Positions 26,318 to 36,042 of a stretch of 64,000 nt of DNA are shown here, one piece after another; positions within the stretch are counted from its first letter, which is position 1, and every line of letters starts with the position of its first letter. The translations under genes were made by a program, and so were the position numbers. A model generated the notes under the pieces. It made no database searches. It was not told the origin of the DNA and saw only the letters and a list, made by a program, of their open reading frames with translations. This stretch comes from an uncultured Flaviramulus sp. (GTDB lineage Bacteria; Bacteroidota; Bacteroidia; Flavobacteriales; Flavobacteriaceae): contig CANKVS010000014.1 of assembly GCA_947487155.1 (NCBI GenBank), forward strand, positions 1 to 64,000, written 5' to 3'.

Positions 26318-27546
26318 TGAGAAAAATAACAAATAGAAATACTTTTATTGTACTGCTAATTTTTTTGGCGAGTAATGGTGTTGTTTTTTCTCAAAATAAT
26401 AAACAAAAGGAATTAGAAACACGCCGACAAGAACTACGTAGAGAGATTCAAAAAATTACAGAATTACGTTCTGAAAATAAATCAAAAGAAAAATCGCAAT
26501 TATCTCTAATCGAAGATTTCAATTATAAAATAAGTGTGCTAAATAATTTAATAAAAGTTACAAATCAGCAAGCAAATTTATTAACTAGAGAAATTAATTC
26601 TAATCAAAAACAAATTACGGCATTGCGTAATGAGTTAAAGCAGCTTAAAGCAGATTATGCAAATATGATAGTAAAGTCGTATAAAAGTAAAAACGAACAA
26701 AGTAGGATTATGTTTTTACTGTCTTCAAACGATTTTAAACAAGCTTATAAACGGTTACAGTATATAAAACAATATAGCAACCACCAGAAGGAACAAGGAG
26801 AATCTATAAAAACTAAGACTATAGAGCTTCAAGATATTAATATAAAACTATCAAAACAAAAAGAAGATAAAAATGCATTAATTACTGAAAATAGAGTAAC
26901 TCAAAAATCATTAGAAGCAGAGCGTAAAGAACACCAATCGCTTATAAAATCTATTAAAAAGAATTTAAACTTTTACACTGCTCAAATTAGAACAAAACAG
27001 CGAGAAGCAAATAAAATAGATAGAGAATTAGAGCGTATTATTAAAGCGGCTATTGTACGATCTAATAAAAAGGCAGGAAAATCTTCAACCTCAAAAGGAT
27101 TTGCTTTAACTGCTGAAGAGAAAGTATTAGCATCAAAATTTGTATCTAATAAAGGAAAATTACCTTGGCCAGTAGAAAAAGGTATTGTAAAAGGGAAATA
27201 CGGTATTCAACCATCACTTATAGACAAATCATTACCTATTAGAAGAAATGGAGTTATAATTGCAACTGAAAAAGGAGCTAAAGCAAGAGCAATTTTTAAT
27301 GGTGAAGTTATAGATGTTGTTAAAATGAAAAATGTAAAACCCATTGTAATAATTCGACACGGAAACTATATTACGTATTATAAAAACCTATCTAAAGTAT
27401 ATGTTAAAGAAGGAGATAAGGTAACTACTAAACAAGAAATAGGTGAGATTTTTACCAATAGAACTAACGGAGAAACCAATTTGAGTTTTGGAATTTCTAA
27501 AGAAAGTAGTACGCAAAACCCAGCGTCATGGATTTATAAAATGTGA
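26317..27546 (+). CDS. EnvC-like murein hydrolase activator
   Basis: A 409-residue periplasmic protein: signal peptide (1-25), long coiled coil (about 28-250) and a C-terminal LytM/M23 domain (about 285-409). EnvC proteins recruit and switch on cell-wall amidases at division. Two zinc-ligand positions of active M23 peptidases seem changed: the usual H-x-G-x-D entry is RRNGVIIATEKG, and the H-x-H strand reads YYKNLS, so the domain is probably catalytically inactive, as in E. coli EnvC. It is the last gene of the TPR-DUF4292-EnvC operon. Confidence 0.88.
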   Translation: MRKITNRNTFIVLLIFLASNGVVFSQNNKQKELETRRQELRREIQKITELRSENKSKEKSQLSLIEDFNYKISVLNNLIKVTNQQANLLTREINSNQKQITALRNELKQLKADYANMIVKSYKSKNEQSRIMFLLSSNDFKQAYKRLQYIKQYSNHQKEQGESIKTKTIELQDINIKLSKQKEDKNALITENRVTQKSLEAERKEHQSLIKSIKKNLNFYTAQIRTKQREANKIDRELERIIKAAIVRSNKKAGKSSTSKGFALTAEEKVLASKFVSNKGKLPWPVEKGIVKGKYGIQPSLIDKSLPIRRNGVIIATEKGAKARAIFNGEVIDVVKMKNVKPIVIIRHGNYITYYKNLSKVYVKEGDKVTTKQEIGEIFTNRTNGETNLSFGISKESSTQNPASWIYKM

Positions 27547-27609
27547 GTGACATTTTGTGTTTAAACCAATATCTTCCTGTTTCTAAACCTAAGACGCAAC
27601 ACCTAAAAC

Positions 27610-28395
27610 CTATTTCCCAGGGAAATTAGCTTTTCGTTTTTGTAAAAAGGCTGTGGTACCTTCAATAAAATCTTCGGTTCCAAAACTTTTACCAAATGCT
27701 TTTATTTCAATATCAAATCCGTCTACACCATCTTTAAAATTAGCATTAATAGACTTAATAGCAGCACTAATTGCTACTGATGAATTATGTGTGATTTTAG
27801 TCGCTATACTTTCACAAAATGGTAACAATTCGTCTTGCGTAGTTACATGATTTACCAATCCATAATTTAAAGCTTTGTTTGCGTCAATCATACTTGCAGT
27901 CATAATTAGTTCCATAGCACGCCCTTTACCTATTAACTGTGGTAAACGTTGTGTACCACCATAACCAGGAATAAGTCCCAAAGATACTTCTGGTAATCCC
28001 ATTTTAGCATTATCGCTTGCTACCCTAAAATGGCACGCCATAGCCAATTCTAATCCGCCGCCTAATGCAAAACCATTAATAGCTGCAATTACTGGAGTAG
28101 ACAAATCTTCTACAAAATTGAACACTAGTTCTTGTCCTTTTTTAGCGAGTTTGCTTCCTTTTTTAACATCAAAATCTGCAAATTCAGAAATATCGGCACC
28201 AGCAACAAATGCTTTGTCTCCGCTTCCAGTTACCATAATAACTTTAGTGTTTTTATCGGTATTGGCAACTTCAAAAGCATTGTGTAATTCTTTAATAGTT
28301 AACTTATTTAAAGCGTTTAATTTGGTTGGGCGATTTATTGTTATGGTAGTAATTCCGTTTTGGAAAGTTGTAAGAATATTTTCGTAATTATTCAT
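27610..28395 (-). CDS. Enoyl-CoA hydratase/isomerase family protein
   Basis: A 261-residue crotonase-fold enzyme. Seen: the oxyanion-hole segments GDKAFVAGADISEFA (about 58-72) and AAINGFALGGGLELAMAC (about 98-115), with the two glutamates used for hydration (in LELA and LPEVSLGL) both present, then GYGGTQRLPQLIG. This supports hydration of enoyl-CoA, probably in fatty acid or amino acid breakdown in the cytosol. It is downstream of the sensor kinase gene on the same strand with 70 nt between. Confidence 0.9.
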   Translation of the reverse strand: MNNYENILTTFQNGITTITINRPTKLNALNKLTIKELHNAFEVANTDKNTKVIMVTGSGDKAFVAGADISEFADFDVKKGSKLAKKGQELVFNFVEDLSTPVIAAINGFALGGGLELAMACHFRVASDNAKMGLPEVSLGLIPGYGGTQRLPQLIGKGRAMELIMTASMIDANKALNYGLVNHVTTQDELLPFCESIATKITHNSSVAISAAIKSINANFKDGVDGFDIEIKAFGKSFGTEDFIEGTTAFLQKRKANFPGK

Positions 28396-28465
28396 AATAT
28401 TATTTGTTTTTCACTTCAGATGCGTTTAGCAAACAAAAGACTAGCTAGCTGGTTTAGTCTAACTA

Positions 28466-29923
28466 TTACCCTTTAGGAAAAGTCACTTTAAACGTAGTAC
28501 CTTTATCTTTTTCTGATGCAAATGTGATGGTTCCTTGATGTGTTTCTACAATATTTTTAACCATGGCTAGCCCTAATCCCATACCGCTAGTTTTAGTTGT
28601 GAATTTAGGCTCGAATACTTTATCTAAATTTTCTTCTGAAATACCTGTACCATTATCGGCAATCAAAATAACAATATGGTTATTTTGAGTTTCTACATTT
28701 ACCATAATTCTAGGCGTTTGGTTATCTGGAATAGCCTGTATACCATTTTTTACCAAATTGGTTACTACACGTATAAGTTGTGTACGATCAAATTTTGCGA
28801 TTACTTCGTCTGAACTAGATGAGAAAACAATATAATTTTCATTGAAAATATCCAGTGCCAGTTTTACGATTTCAACAACATTTAAGGTTTCATTTTTTTG
28901 AGCTGGCATTTGAGCAAAATTTGAGAATGCTGAAGCAATAGAACTCATAGTATCTATTTGCTGAATTAGGGTTTTACTATACTCATCAACTTTTAAATGA
29001 ATGTTATCATCTTCTGGATTAAATTTACGTTGAAAATTTTGTACCGTTAAACGCATTGGTGTTAACGGGTTTTTAATTTCGTGTGCCACTTGTTTTGCCA
29101 TTTCTCTCCATGCCTGCTCCCGCTCGCTAGTGGCCAATTGCACCGCACTTTCTTCCAACTCGTCAATCATACTATTATATGAGTTTACCAAGGTTGAAAT
29201 TTCTTCACTTGTATCGTCAATGTCAATTTTTTGATTGCGTTTTTCTAATCGAGTCTCATTAATTTTATCGCTAATAGTTTTAAGTGATTTGGTTATGTAT
29301 TTTGATAATAAAAAAGCAATGGCAAAAGCTGTTAATAAAATAAATAGAAAAGCCACACTTATACGTTCTAAAAATTCTTGCAACTCATTTGAAAGGAAAT
29401 CTCCATTTTCCAAATAAGGAAGGTTTAAAATAGCTAAAGGTTTTGATTTTTGATCCGTAATATAAGTGTATGAAGACTGAAATGTTTCACCATTTTCCTG
29501 ATGTCTATCTAAATGTTTATGCTCAGCAGTATTATTAATTTTATTTAATATCTCAGCATCGAGGCATTTTTCAGCCAAATCTTTTTTCGAACCTGTTACC
29601 GTAGAAATTAACAGCCCTCCCTCTAAATCGTATAAACTAATTTGAAGTTTATGGATATCGGAAATATTATAAATTTCATCTTTAAAAATAAACGGAACAT
29701 TTTCTGTTTTTACTTCCCAAGTATTATATCTACTGTTTAAAAACCGTCTTAGATGTGTTTTAATATTTTGTTCTTTGCGTTTTAATCTTCCTTCATGATA
29801 ATCTTCACTTTGCTCTTTATATTGGTATATAGTAACTGTAGCAATAAGTATAGATGCCAACAATACCAAAAGTATCATGGCTAAAAAAATACGTGAACGA
29901 AAAGAAAGTGATTTTTTTCTCAT
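28466..29923 (-). CDS. HAMP-domain sensor histidine kinase
   Basis: A 485-residue two-transmembrane sensor: membrane segments at about 11-33 and 188-208, a periplasmic sensing region of about 150 residues between them, HAMP linker (205-260), and DHp domain with the phospho-accepting His281 in HEIKNPLTP. The ATPase domain has the N box NLVKNGIQAI, G1 DNGTGI and G2 GMGLGLAMVKN. The periplasmic region matches no sensor I recognise. No response regulator is next to it, so it is an orphan kinase. Confidence 0.92.
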   Translation of the reverse strand: MRKKSLSFRSRIFLAMILLVLLASILIATVTIYQYKEQSEDYHEGRLKRKEQNIKTHLRRFLNSRYNTWEVKTENVPFIFKDEIYNISDIHKLQISLYDLEGGLLISTVTGSKKDLAEKCLDAEILNKINNTAEHKHLDRHQENGETFQSSYTYITDQKSKPLAILNLPYLENGDFLSNELQEFLERISVAFLFILLTAFAIAFLLSKYITKSLKTISDKINETRLEKRNQKIDIDDTSEEISTLVNSYNSMIDELEESAVQLATSEREQAWREMAKQVAHEIKNPLTPMRLTVQNFQRKFNPEDDNIHLKVDEYSKTLIQQIDTMSSIASAFSNFAQMPAQKNETLNVVEIVKLALDIFNENYIVFSSSSDEVIAKFDRTQLIRVVTNLVKNGIQAIPDNQTPRIMVNVETQNNHIVILIADNGTGISEENLDKVFEPKFTTKTSGMGLGLAMVKNIVETHQGTITFASEKDKGTTFKVTFPKG

Positions 29924-30048
29924 TTAAAGAATTTGCATTGGCATAAATATAGCAATAATCAAACCAAAAACACTTTGTGCAAATTCTAAAATTAAAATCT
30001 CAACACTAAGGTTTTGGAATTTAGAATTTGATTATTGAGTTTTTTTAT

Positions 30049-30600
30049 TTAAGCTTCAGGATTCTTTTCTCTAATCTTTTTATATAGTTTAAACCCTAAC
30101 ATGAGTAGAATTCCTAAAACAATGATGCCTACAATACCCCAAACCCAATTTATAGCACTTTTTAATAGCACTAAAAAGATGACAGCAAATAGAATAAATG
30201 TAGCACCTTCGTTCCAAATACGCATAAAACTAGAGGTTTTTACAACCACATCATTTTGTAATTGCTTATAATATTGATGTGTTTTAAGGTGATAAATAAT
30301 AAGTAAAACAATAAACCCCAATTTAACTTGCATCCATCCAAAATTTAAAAGCCACGGATGTAAAAGAAGAAGAATAACAGCAAAAGTAGTTGCTAAAATA
30401 GCCGATGGCCACGTAATGATAAACCACAAACGTTTTGCCATGAGTTTTAATTGTTTTCCTAAAATTTCTTTATCTGGCGATGGTTTATGAAAGGCTTCAA
30501 TTTGATACACAAACAATCTTGGAATGTAAAACAAACCCGCAAACCAAGTAATTACAAAAATAAGATGAAATGCTTTTATGTAATCATAATAATCTTCCAT
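30049..30600 (-). CDS. hemJ: HemJ-type protoporphyrinogen oxidase (CopD-like)
   Basis: A 183-residue inner-membrane protein with four main hydrophobic segments. The opening KAFHLIFVITWFAGLFYIPRLFVYQ carries the conserved histidine of HemJ, and LKTHQYY and SSFMRIWNEGAT match further conserved spots. HemJ oxidises protoporphyrinogen IX to protoporphyrin IX. The gene stands 3 nt downstream of hemH, the next enzyme of the pathway, which supports HemJ over a copper-resistance role for this CopD-like fold. Confidence 0.85.
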   Translation of the reverse strand: MEDYYDYIKAFHLIFVITWFAGLFYIPRLFVYQIEAFHKPSPDKEILGKQLKLMAKRLWFIITWPSAILATTFAVILLLLHPWLLNFGWMQVKLGFIVLLIIYHLKTHQYYKQLQNDVVVKTSSFMRIWNEGATFILFAVIFLVLLKSAINWVWGIVGIIVLGILLMLGFKLYKKIREKNPEA

Positions 30601-30603
30601 AAT

Positions 30604-31638
30604 TTATATGGTTTCAAGCTTTTTATTAGCCCACTCGTTAATCCAATTCGAGAGTAAATTAACAAACTCGTCATCATCATTTAAACAGGGAATCGTTGTA
30701 AAATCTTGTCCTCCCATTTCATGAAAAATTTCATGTCCTTCCATGGCTATTTCTTCTAAAGTTTCTAAACAATCGCTCACAAAAGCAGGCGTTACAATAG
30801 CCATGTTTTTAACACCTTGCTTTCCTAAACGCTCAATGGTTCTATCTGTATAAGGCAGTAACCAAGGGTCGAAACCTAAACGCGATTGAAACGACGTTGA
30901 ATACGTATTTTCTTTAAGCTGAAGTTTTTTAGCAACCAACCTAGTAACTTCTAAGCACTGGTGTCTGTAGCAAAACTCATGTGCTTTACTTGGTGTTTCA
31001 CAACAACTTCCGTCAATTTTACAATGCGATTTAGTAACATCGCTTTTACGAATATGCCGTTCAGGGACACCGTGATATGAAAACAATAGATGCTCGTAAT
31101 TTTTATTTTCTAAATGTGTTTTAATTGAATTTGAAAGCACTTCTATATAATCTGGTTTGTTATAAAATGCTGGAACAGATTCTATTTTTATATTTGGGAA
31201 ATATTGCTGACGAAGTTCTTCTGCTAAAACCGTAATAGTTTCGGTAGTTGCCATAGCAAATTGAGGATATAGAGGAAACAACAAAACCTCATTAACACCT
31301 TTATCTATTAATTCTTGAATTCCTTTTTTAATTGTCATACTCCCGTAACGCATGGCTAAAGCAACAGGTGTTTTAACTTGTTTTTGTATTTTATTTTGAA
31401 GTCTTTCAGAAATTACAATTAGCGGAGACCCTTCATCCCACCATATTTTTTTATAGGCAGCTGCCGATTGTTTAGGGCGTGTATTTAAAATAATGCCTTT
31501 AACCAATGCTGTTCTGGCTACAAGCGGTATATCAATAACACGCTCGTCCATTAAAAACTCTCCCAAATACTTTTTTACGTCTTTTGGTTTTGGGCTATCT
31601 GGAGACCCAAGATTTACTAGCAAAATGCCTTTCTTCAT
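30604..31638 (-). CDS. hemH: Ferrochelatase
   Basis: A 344-residue enzyme inserting ferrous iron into protoporphyrin IX to give heme. Seen: the N-terminal KGILLVNLGSPDSP, the active-site histidine in LLFSYHGVPERHI (about residue 187) and the glutamate-rich SDCLETLEEI. Between about 200 and 222 there is a cysteine-rich insert with five cysteines (SHCKIDGSCC, then EFCYRHQC), which could ligate metal or a cluster. It is translated just before hemJ and separated from the AraC gene by 62 nt containing a palindrome. Confidence 0.96.
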   Translation of the reverse strand: MKKGILLVNLGSPDSPKPKDVKKYLGEFLMDERVIDIPLVARTALVKGIILNTRPKQSAAAYKKIWWDEGSPLIVISERLQNKIQKQVKTPVALAMRYGSMTIKKGIQELIDKGVNEVLLFPLYPQFAMATTETITVLAEELRQQYFPNIKIESVPAFYNKPDYIEVLSNSIKTHLENKNYEHLLFSYHGVPERHIRKSDVTKSHCKIDGSCCETPSKAHEFCYRHQCLEVTRLVAKKLQLKENTYSTSFQSRLGFDPWLLPYTDRTIERLGKQGVKNMAIVTPAFVSDCLETLEEIAMEGHEIFHEMGGQDFTTIPCLNDDDEFVNLLSNWINEWANKKLETI

Positions 31639-31656
31639 ATTTTTTTAACAATAGTT

Positions 31657-31689
31657 AAACCTGTTAGGTTTTAAAAACTTGACAGGTTT
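31657..31689. repeat. REP-like imperfect palindrome (AAACCTGTTAGG... family)
   Basis: AAACCTGTTAGGTTTT at the left and AAAAACTTGACAGGTTT at the right form an imperfect palindrome. It resembles the palindromes bordering the RAYT gene (38924-38954, 39490-39520) in the ACCTG-N-AGGTTTT layout and may be a related or decayed copy. It lies in the leader of hemH. Confidence 0.6.
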
Positions 31690-31700
31690 ATTTAATTTAA

Positions 31701-32600
31701 TTATGCCAAGGACATAATATATTTTTTTGGCGTGGTGCCATATTTCTTTTTAAAAGCCGCAATAAAATGACTTGACGTGCTGTACCCTACTTTATGGCCC
31801 ACTTCGTTCACATTATCATCGCCAGCTTCCAATAGTTTTCTAGCAACTTCCATTTTATAATCGAATAAAAAACTAAAAACCGAATCGCCATAAATTTGCT
31901 TAAACCCTTCTTTAAGTTTTTTAAGATTCAACCCTATTTCATCTGCTAATTCCTGTAAACTTGGTGGTTCTGCCATTCGCGCAATAATAATATCTTTTGC
32001 TTTTCTAATTTTTATTACATTGGTTTCATCAACTAAAAACGGACATTGTTCAACATTGGTATCTTCATTTCTATTAAAATACAAACTTAAAAGTTCGTAT
32101 GCTTTTCCTTTAAAATAAAGGCTTTTTATAGATTGATTTAGGTTGTAATTTATTAACTGATTTAAAACAATGGCCATAGATGGTGTTATGGCTCCGTCTT
32201 TATAATATTTTTTGTCTTTATTATCGCTATTTAAAAATGAAATATAATCGGCTTCTTGCGAGAATAATCCATGAAACTTCTTAATAGAAATTAAAACAGA
32301 AACAATCCAAGAGTTAGGATCTACTTCAAGATTAATAGGTAAATCGCGTTGCGGATTATATAATAATAAAGAGTTTTCTTCTTGAATATTTAGAGTATAT
32401 CGCCCTTCATTAAATATAAACTTACTCAATCCTTTAATACAAAAATGAAACTGAATATAATCGCTATTAATATCTTTCTCAATATTTTGGACTGCATTTG
32501 TATCATTTTTATATGTTAGTACAAAAAAACCATCATCTACTTTTGTTTCACCAAAAGAACTTACAGCGACACTTTTTAGTGCATTATTATTATCATTCAT
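31701..32600 (-). CDS. AraC-family transcription regulator
   Basis: A 299-residue regulator with a variable N-terminal sensing part (about 1-185) and a C-terminal double helix-turn-helix (about 205-299): SLQELADEIGLNLKKLKEGFKQIYG and VNEVGHKVGYSTSSHFIAAFKKKYGTTPKKY. The N-terminal part starts with a cupin-like pattern. It stands between hemH/hemJ and the divergent hemA, so control of heme genes is a fair inference from position; the effector is unknown. Confidence 0.92.
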   Translation of the reverse strand: MNDNNNALKSVAVSSFGETKVDDGFFVLTYKNDTNAVQNIEKDINSDYIQFHFCIKGLSKFIFNEGRYTLNIQEENSLLLYNPQRDLPINLEVDPNSWIVSVLISIKKFHGLFSQEADYISFLNSDNKDKKYYKDGAITPSMAIVLNQLINYNLNQSIKSLYFKGKAYELLSLYFNRNEDTNVEQCPFLVDETNVIKIRKAKDIIIARMAEPPSLQELADEIGLNLKKLKEGFKQIYGDSVFSFLFDYKMEVARKLLEAGDDNVNEVGHKVGYSTSSHFIAAFKKKYGTTPKKYIMSLA

Positions 32601-32759
32601 AAACTTCTTATTTAGATTCGTTCTAAACTAACAAGCTAAAAAGCCTTGATTTCACTGCAAAAGTATGACATTTATCATATATTAAAAAAAAAAACGATTA
32701 AAAAACCACAAACGATATTAAAAGTTCTTTGAGCGTTATTTTTTTTATTGCCATCCCTA

Positions 32760-32767
32760 TACATTTG
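32760..32767 (+). promoter_or_regulatory. Candidate -7 promoter element of hemA
   Basis: TACATTTG, identical to the -7 element of the atp promoter, ends 21 nt before the hemA ATG at 32789. No -33 TTG at the standard distance was found, which would fit an activator-dependent promoter. Confidence 0.5.
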
Positions 32768-32788
32768 CTACGAATTCATAAAACACTA

Positions 32789-34051
32789 ATGCAGAAATAC
32801 AACATATCACGTAGTAATTACTTCTATGCCATAGGTTTAAGTTACAAAAAAGCCGATGCCGATATTAGAGGGCGTTTTAGTTTGGATGACGATTCTAAAC
32901 ACGCTCTTATTAATCAGGCTAAAAAAAATGACATTGAAAGCTTAGTGATTACCTCAACTTGTAATAGAACCGAAATTTATGGTTTCGCGCAACACCCTTT
33001 TCAACTTATCCAATTACTTTGCGATAACACCCGTGGTACAGTTGAAGAATTTCAGGAGGTTGCCTATGTGTATAAAAATAAGGATGCCATTGCCCATATG
33101 TTTCGCGTAGGTTCTGGATTAGATAGCCAAATTCTTGGCGATTTCGAAATTATTAGCCAATTAAAAGCTAGTGCTAGAGCATCAAAAAAGCACAATTTAC
33201 TCAATCACTTTATGGAGCGTTTGGTTAATGCTGTTATACAGGCTAGTAAACGCATTAAAACGGAAACCGAAATTTCATCTGGTGCAACATCGGTTTCGTT
33301 TGCATCGGTACAATATATTTTTAATACTATTGAAGACGTTTCAAATAAAAATATTCTTCTTTTTGGTACAGGCAAAATTGGTAGAAATACCTGTGAAAAC
33401 CTTGTAAAACATACCGAAAATGAACAAATTACTTTAATAAACAGAACTAAAGATAAAGCAGAACAGATTGCTGGAAAATTTAATTTAGTTGTTAAAGATT
33501 ATGCAAACCTGCAAGAAGAAATTAATACTTCTGATATTTTAATTGTAGCCACAGGCGCGCAACGTCCTACTATAGATAAACACCTTATTCAAACTAACAA
33601 GCCGCTTTTAGTTTTAGATTTATCTATTCCTAAAAACGTTGATGCTAATGTTGAAGATTTAGACAATGTATCTTTAGTACATTTAGATCATTTATCGCAA
33701 ATAACCGATCAAACTTTAGAAGCTAGAAAGCAGCATATTCCTTTAGCTGAAACAATAATTGAGGAGGTGAAAAGTGAATTTAACAATTGGTTAGAAACCA
33801 GAAAATTTGCACCAACTATAAAAGCGTTAAAGCACAAACTTTCAGACTTTGCAACTGCCGAATTAGATACGCAACGCAAAAAAAATGCCGATTTTAATGA
33901 AGCTCAAGCCGAATTAATAAGTAATAATATCATTCAAAAAATTACCAATCATTTTGCGCATCATTTAAAAGATGACAATATTTCTACAGACGATAGTCTA
34001 GAACTTATTAAAAAAGTATTTCAGCTAGAAGAAACTTCAACAAATGTCTAA
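32789..34051 (+). CDS. hemA: Glutamyl-tRNA reductase
   Basis: First enzyme of C5-pathway heme synthesis, reducing glutamyl-tRNA to glutamate-1-semialdehyde. The ATG at 32789 gives 420 residues; an upstream TTG at 32729 would lie before the promoter-like element. Seen: catalytic Cys58 in TSTCNRTEIYG, the VGSGLDSQILGDFEI substrate motif near 110, NADPH-binding FGTGKIGRN near 190 and the C-terminal dimerisation helices. The next gene overlaps by 8 nt, so hemA and hemCD are translationally coupled. The partner enzyme hemL is not in the window. Confidence 0.95.
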   Translation: MQKYNISRSNYFYAIGLSYKKADADIRGRFSLDDDSKHALINQAKKNDIESLVITSTCNRTEIYGFAQHPFQLIQLLCDNTRGTVEEFQEVAYVYKNKDAIAHMFRVGSGLDSQILGDFEIISQLKASARASKKHNLLNHFMERLVNAVIQASKRIKTETEISSGATSVSFASVQYIFNTIEDVSNKNILLFGTGKIGRNTCENLVKHTENEQITLINRTKDKAEQIAGKFNLVVKDYANLQEEINTSDILIVATGAQRPTIDKHLIQTNKPLLVLDLSIPKNVDANVEDLDNVSLVHLDHLSQITDQTLEARKQHIPLAETIIEEVKSEFNNWLETRKFAPTIKALKHKLSDFATAELDTQRKKNADFNEAQAELISNNIIQKITNHFAHHLKDDNISTDDSLELIKKVFQLEETSTNV

Positions 34052-35621
34052 AACCATAAGAATTGGCACTCGCGATAGTGAATTAGCACTATGGCAAGCC
34101 AAAATAGTACAATGTCAACTTGAACATTTAGGTCATAAAACCGAGTTAGTTCCTGTAAAATCTACAGGCGATATTGTTTTAGATAGGCCTTTATATGAAT
34201 TAGGCATTACGGGTATTTTTACACGTACTCTCGATATTGCTATGTTAAATAATGACATCGATATTGCAGTGCATTCACTTAAAGATGTGCCTACTATTTT
34301 GCCAAAAGGTATTGTACAAACTGCTGTTTTAAAGCGTGGTAATGTAAACGATACACTGGTTTATAAAAACAATGAAGAATTCTTGGGAGCTAAAGATGCC
34401 ATTATTGCTACAGGTAGCTTACGCCGAAAAGCACAGTGGCTAAACCGATTTCCAACGCATACCATTGTAGATTTAAGAGGCAATGTAAATTCGCGTTTGC
34501 AAAAATTAGAAGATAACGAAAACTGGAACGGAGCTATTTTTGCAGCTGCAGGTATTGGTCGTATTGGTATTAGACCCGAAGAAGCTATAAATTTAGATTG
34601 GATGATTCCTGCGCCAGCGCAAGGTGCTATAATGATTACCGCTTTAGAAGAGGATGAAGACATTAGAGCAATTTGTAGCGAACTTAACCATGAAGAAACA
34701 GAGATTTGTACAACCATAGAACGTGAGTTTTTAAATAAATTAGAAGGCGGATGTACAGCGCCTATTGGTGCTTTGGCTTACATAAAAGATGAAGAAATAA
34801 ACTTTAAAGGTGTTTTATTAAGCGAAAACGGATCGAAACGTATTGATGTTACGCGTGTTAAAAAATTAGGTGAACATACAGATATTGCATCATTTTGTGC
34901 CGATTTTGTTATAGAGCGCGGTGGTAAACGTTTAATGGATACCATTAAACATTCTAACCGAAAAACAAATGTGTTTTCTACAAAATCTTTAACCGAAAGT
35001 CAGCGTTTATTATTTCACGAAAAAGTAAAAGCAGATAGTAACGATTTTGTAAAAATAAGCCTTAATAGAATCCACCCACGTTTCCTGAAAAACGAAATTA
35101 AAAACGTTATTATTACAAGTAAAAATGCCGTTGAATCGTTAATTACTAATTATTCGGCTGTCGAATTACAATTCAAAAATATTTACTGTGTTGGTAGACG
35201 TACAAAGCGTTTAATTGAAAATAAAATAGGTAAGGTTACCCATTCTGAAAAAAATGCAAAAGCACTTGCCAATTATTTAGTTGAATACATTGAAGGAACA
35301 GAAGTCACCTATTTTTGTAGTGATTTAAGGTTAGATGACTTGCCAAATATTTTAGAAAAAAACAAAATAAAAGTTAACGAAATTGAAGCTTATCAAACTA
35401 AATTTGATGCTGTAAAAGTTGATAATTCTGTTGAAAGTATTATGTTTTATAGCCCTTCAACAGTACAAAGTTTTTTAAAAGAAAATGATGCTAAAGGCAT
35501 TGCTTTTTGCATTGGTGAAACCACAGCTAATGAAGCTAGAAAGCGCTTTAAGGATGTACGTGTTGCCAAAGTTCCAACGGTTGAAAGTGTTATTGAATTA
35601 GTGAATGAGCATTATGTTTGA
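34044..35621 (+). CDS. hemCD: HemC-HemD fusion: porphobilinogen deaminase and uroporphyrinogen-III synthase
   Basis: A 525-residue bifunctional protein. Residues 1 to about 300 are HemC: IRIGTRDSELALWQA, VHSLKDVPT, the DLRGNVNSRL loop and Cys237 in EGGCTAPIGA, which binds the dipyrromethane cofactor. Residues about 315-525 are HemD, recognisable by the pattern KNVIITSKNAVESL and MFYSPSTVQSFL near 470. Together they convert porphobilinogen to uroporphyrinogen III without releasing the unstable linear intermediate. Fusion of these two steps occurs in other Bacteroidota. It overlaps hemA by 8 nt. Confidence 0.93.
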   Translation: MSKTIRIGTRDSELALWQAKIVQCQLEHLGHKTELVPVKSTGDIVLDRPLYELGITGIFTRTLDIAMLNNDIDIAVHSLKDVPTILPKGIVQTAVLKRGNVNDTLVYKNNEEFLGAKDAIIATGSLRRKAQWLNRFPTHTIVDLRGNVNSRLQKLEDNENWNGAIFAAAGIGRIGIRPEEAINLDWMIPAPAQGAIMITALEEDEDIRAICSELNHEETEICTTIEREFLNKLEGGCTAPIGALAYIKDEEINFKGVLLSENGSKRIDVTRVKKLGEHTDIASFCADFVIERGGKRLMDTIKHSNRKTNVFSTKSLTESQRLLFHEKVKADSNDFVKISLNRIHPRFLKNEIKNVIITSKNAVESLITNYSAVELQFKNIYCVGRRTKRLIENKIGKVTHSEKNAKALANYLVEYIEGTEVTYFCSDLRLDDLPNILEKNKIKVNEIEAYQTKFDAVKVDNSVESIMFYSPSTVQSFLKENDAKGIAFCIGETTANEARKRFKDVRVAKVPTVESVIELVNEHYV

Positions 35622-35685
35622 TTGCTTTTGGCTATTAGCCTTTTGCCGTTAGCGCCACTATTATGAATAAAAAAGTCATAATATA

Positions 35686-36042
35686 ATGAGAGACTTTAAA
35701 AAACTGGATATTTGGAAAAATGGAATTGAACTTGTTAAACAAGTGTATCAATTATCTAAGAAATTACCTTCCGAAGAAAAGTTTGGGTTAATAAGTCAAA
35801 TTACAAGAGCTATAGTTTCTATACCTTCAAATATAGCTGAAGGTTGTAGCAGAAATAGTGAAATTGAATTTAAACGCTTTTTAGAAATAGCTATAGGTTC
35901 ACTTTTTGAAGTAGAAACACAGTTAATTATAATTGTTGAACTTGAATTAGTTTCATCCAGTGAAATAGAAAATCTTATGATTTTAATTCAAAAAGAAGGC
36001 AGAATGATTAACAGTTTAATTAATAAAATAAAAAACAGCTGA
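35686..36042 (+). CDS. Four-helix-bundle protein (23S rRNA intervening-sequence protein family)
   Basis: A 118-residue all-helical protein with the family opening MRDFKKLDIWKNGIELVKQVY and the conserved SIPSNIAEGCSRNS loop (about 46-59). Family members were first seen in intervening sequences of bacterial 23S rRNA genes, and others are accessory factors of diversity-generating retroelements; most, like this one, are free-standing and of unknown function. It separates hemCD from hemE, and both its flanks carry TTGGC/GCCAA-rich repeats facing each other, suggesting insertion into the heme operon. Confidence 0.88.
   Translation: MRDFKKLDIWKNGIELVKQVYQLSKKLPSEEKFGLISQITRAIVSIPSNIAEGCSRNSEIEFKRFLEIAIGSLFEVETQLIIIVELELVSSSEIENLMILIQKEGRMINSLINKIKNS

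Noticed and set aside
26317-27546. Active M23 zinc peptidase
   Set aside because: The expected zinc-ligand histidines are replaced, so an inactive EnvC-type activator is more likely.
32729-32788. Longer hemA starting at TTG 32729
   Set aside because: It would place the promoter-like TACATTTG (32760-32767) inside the gene and adds a hydrophobic extension not expected in glutamyl-tRNA reductase.
34361-34717. 118-codon minus-strand frame opposite hemCD
   Set aside because: Antisense shadow of HemC; serine/isoleucine-rich low-complexity composition, no start context.
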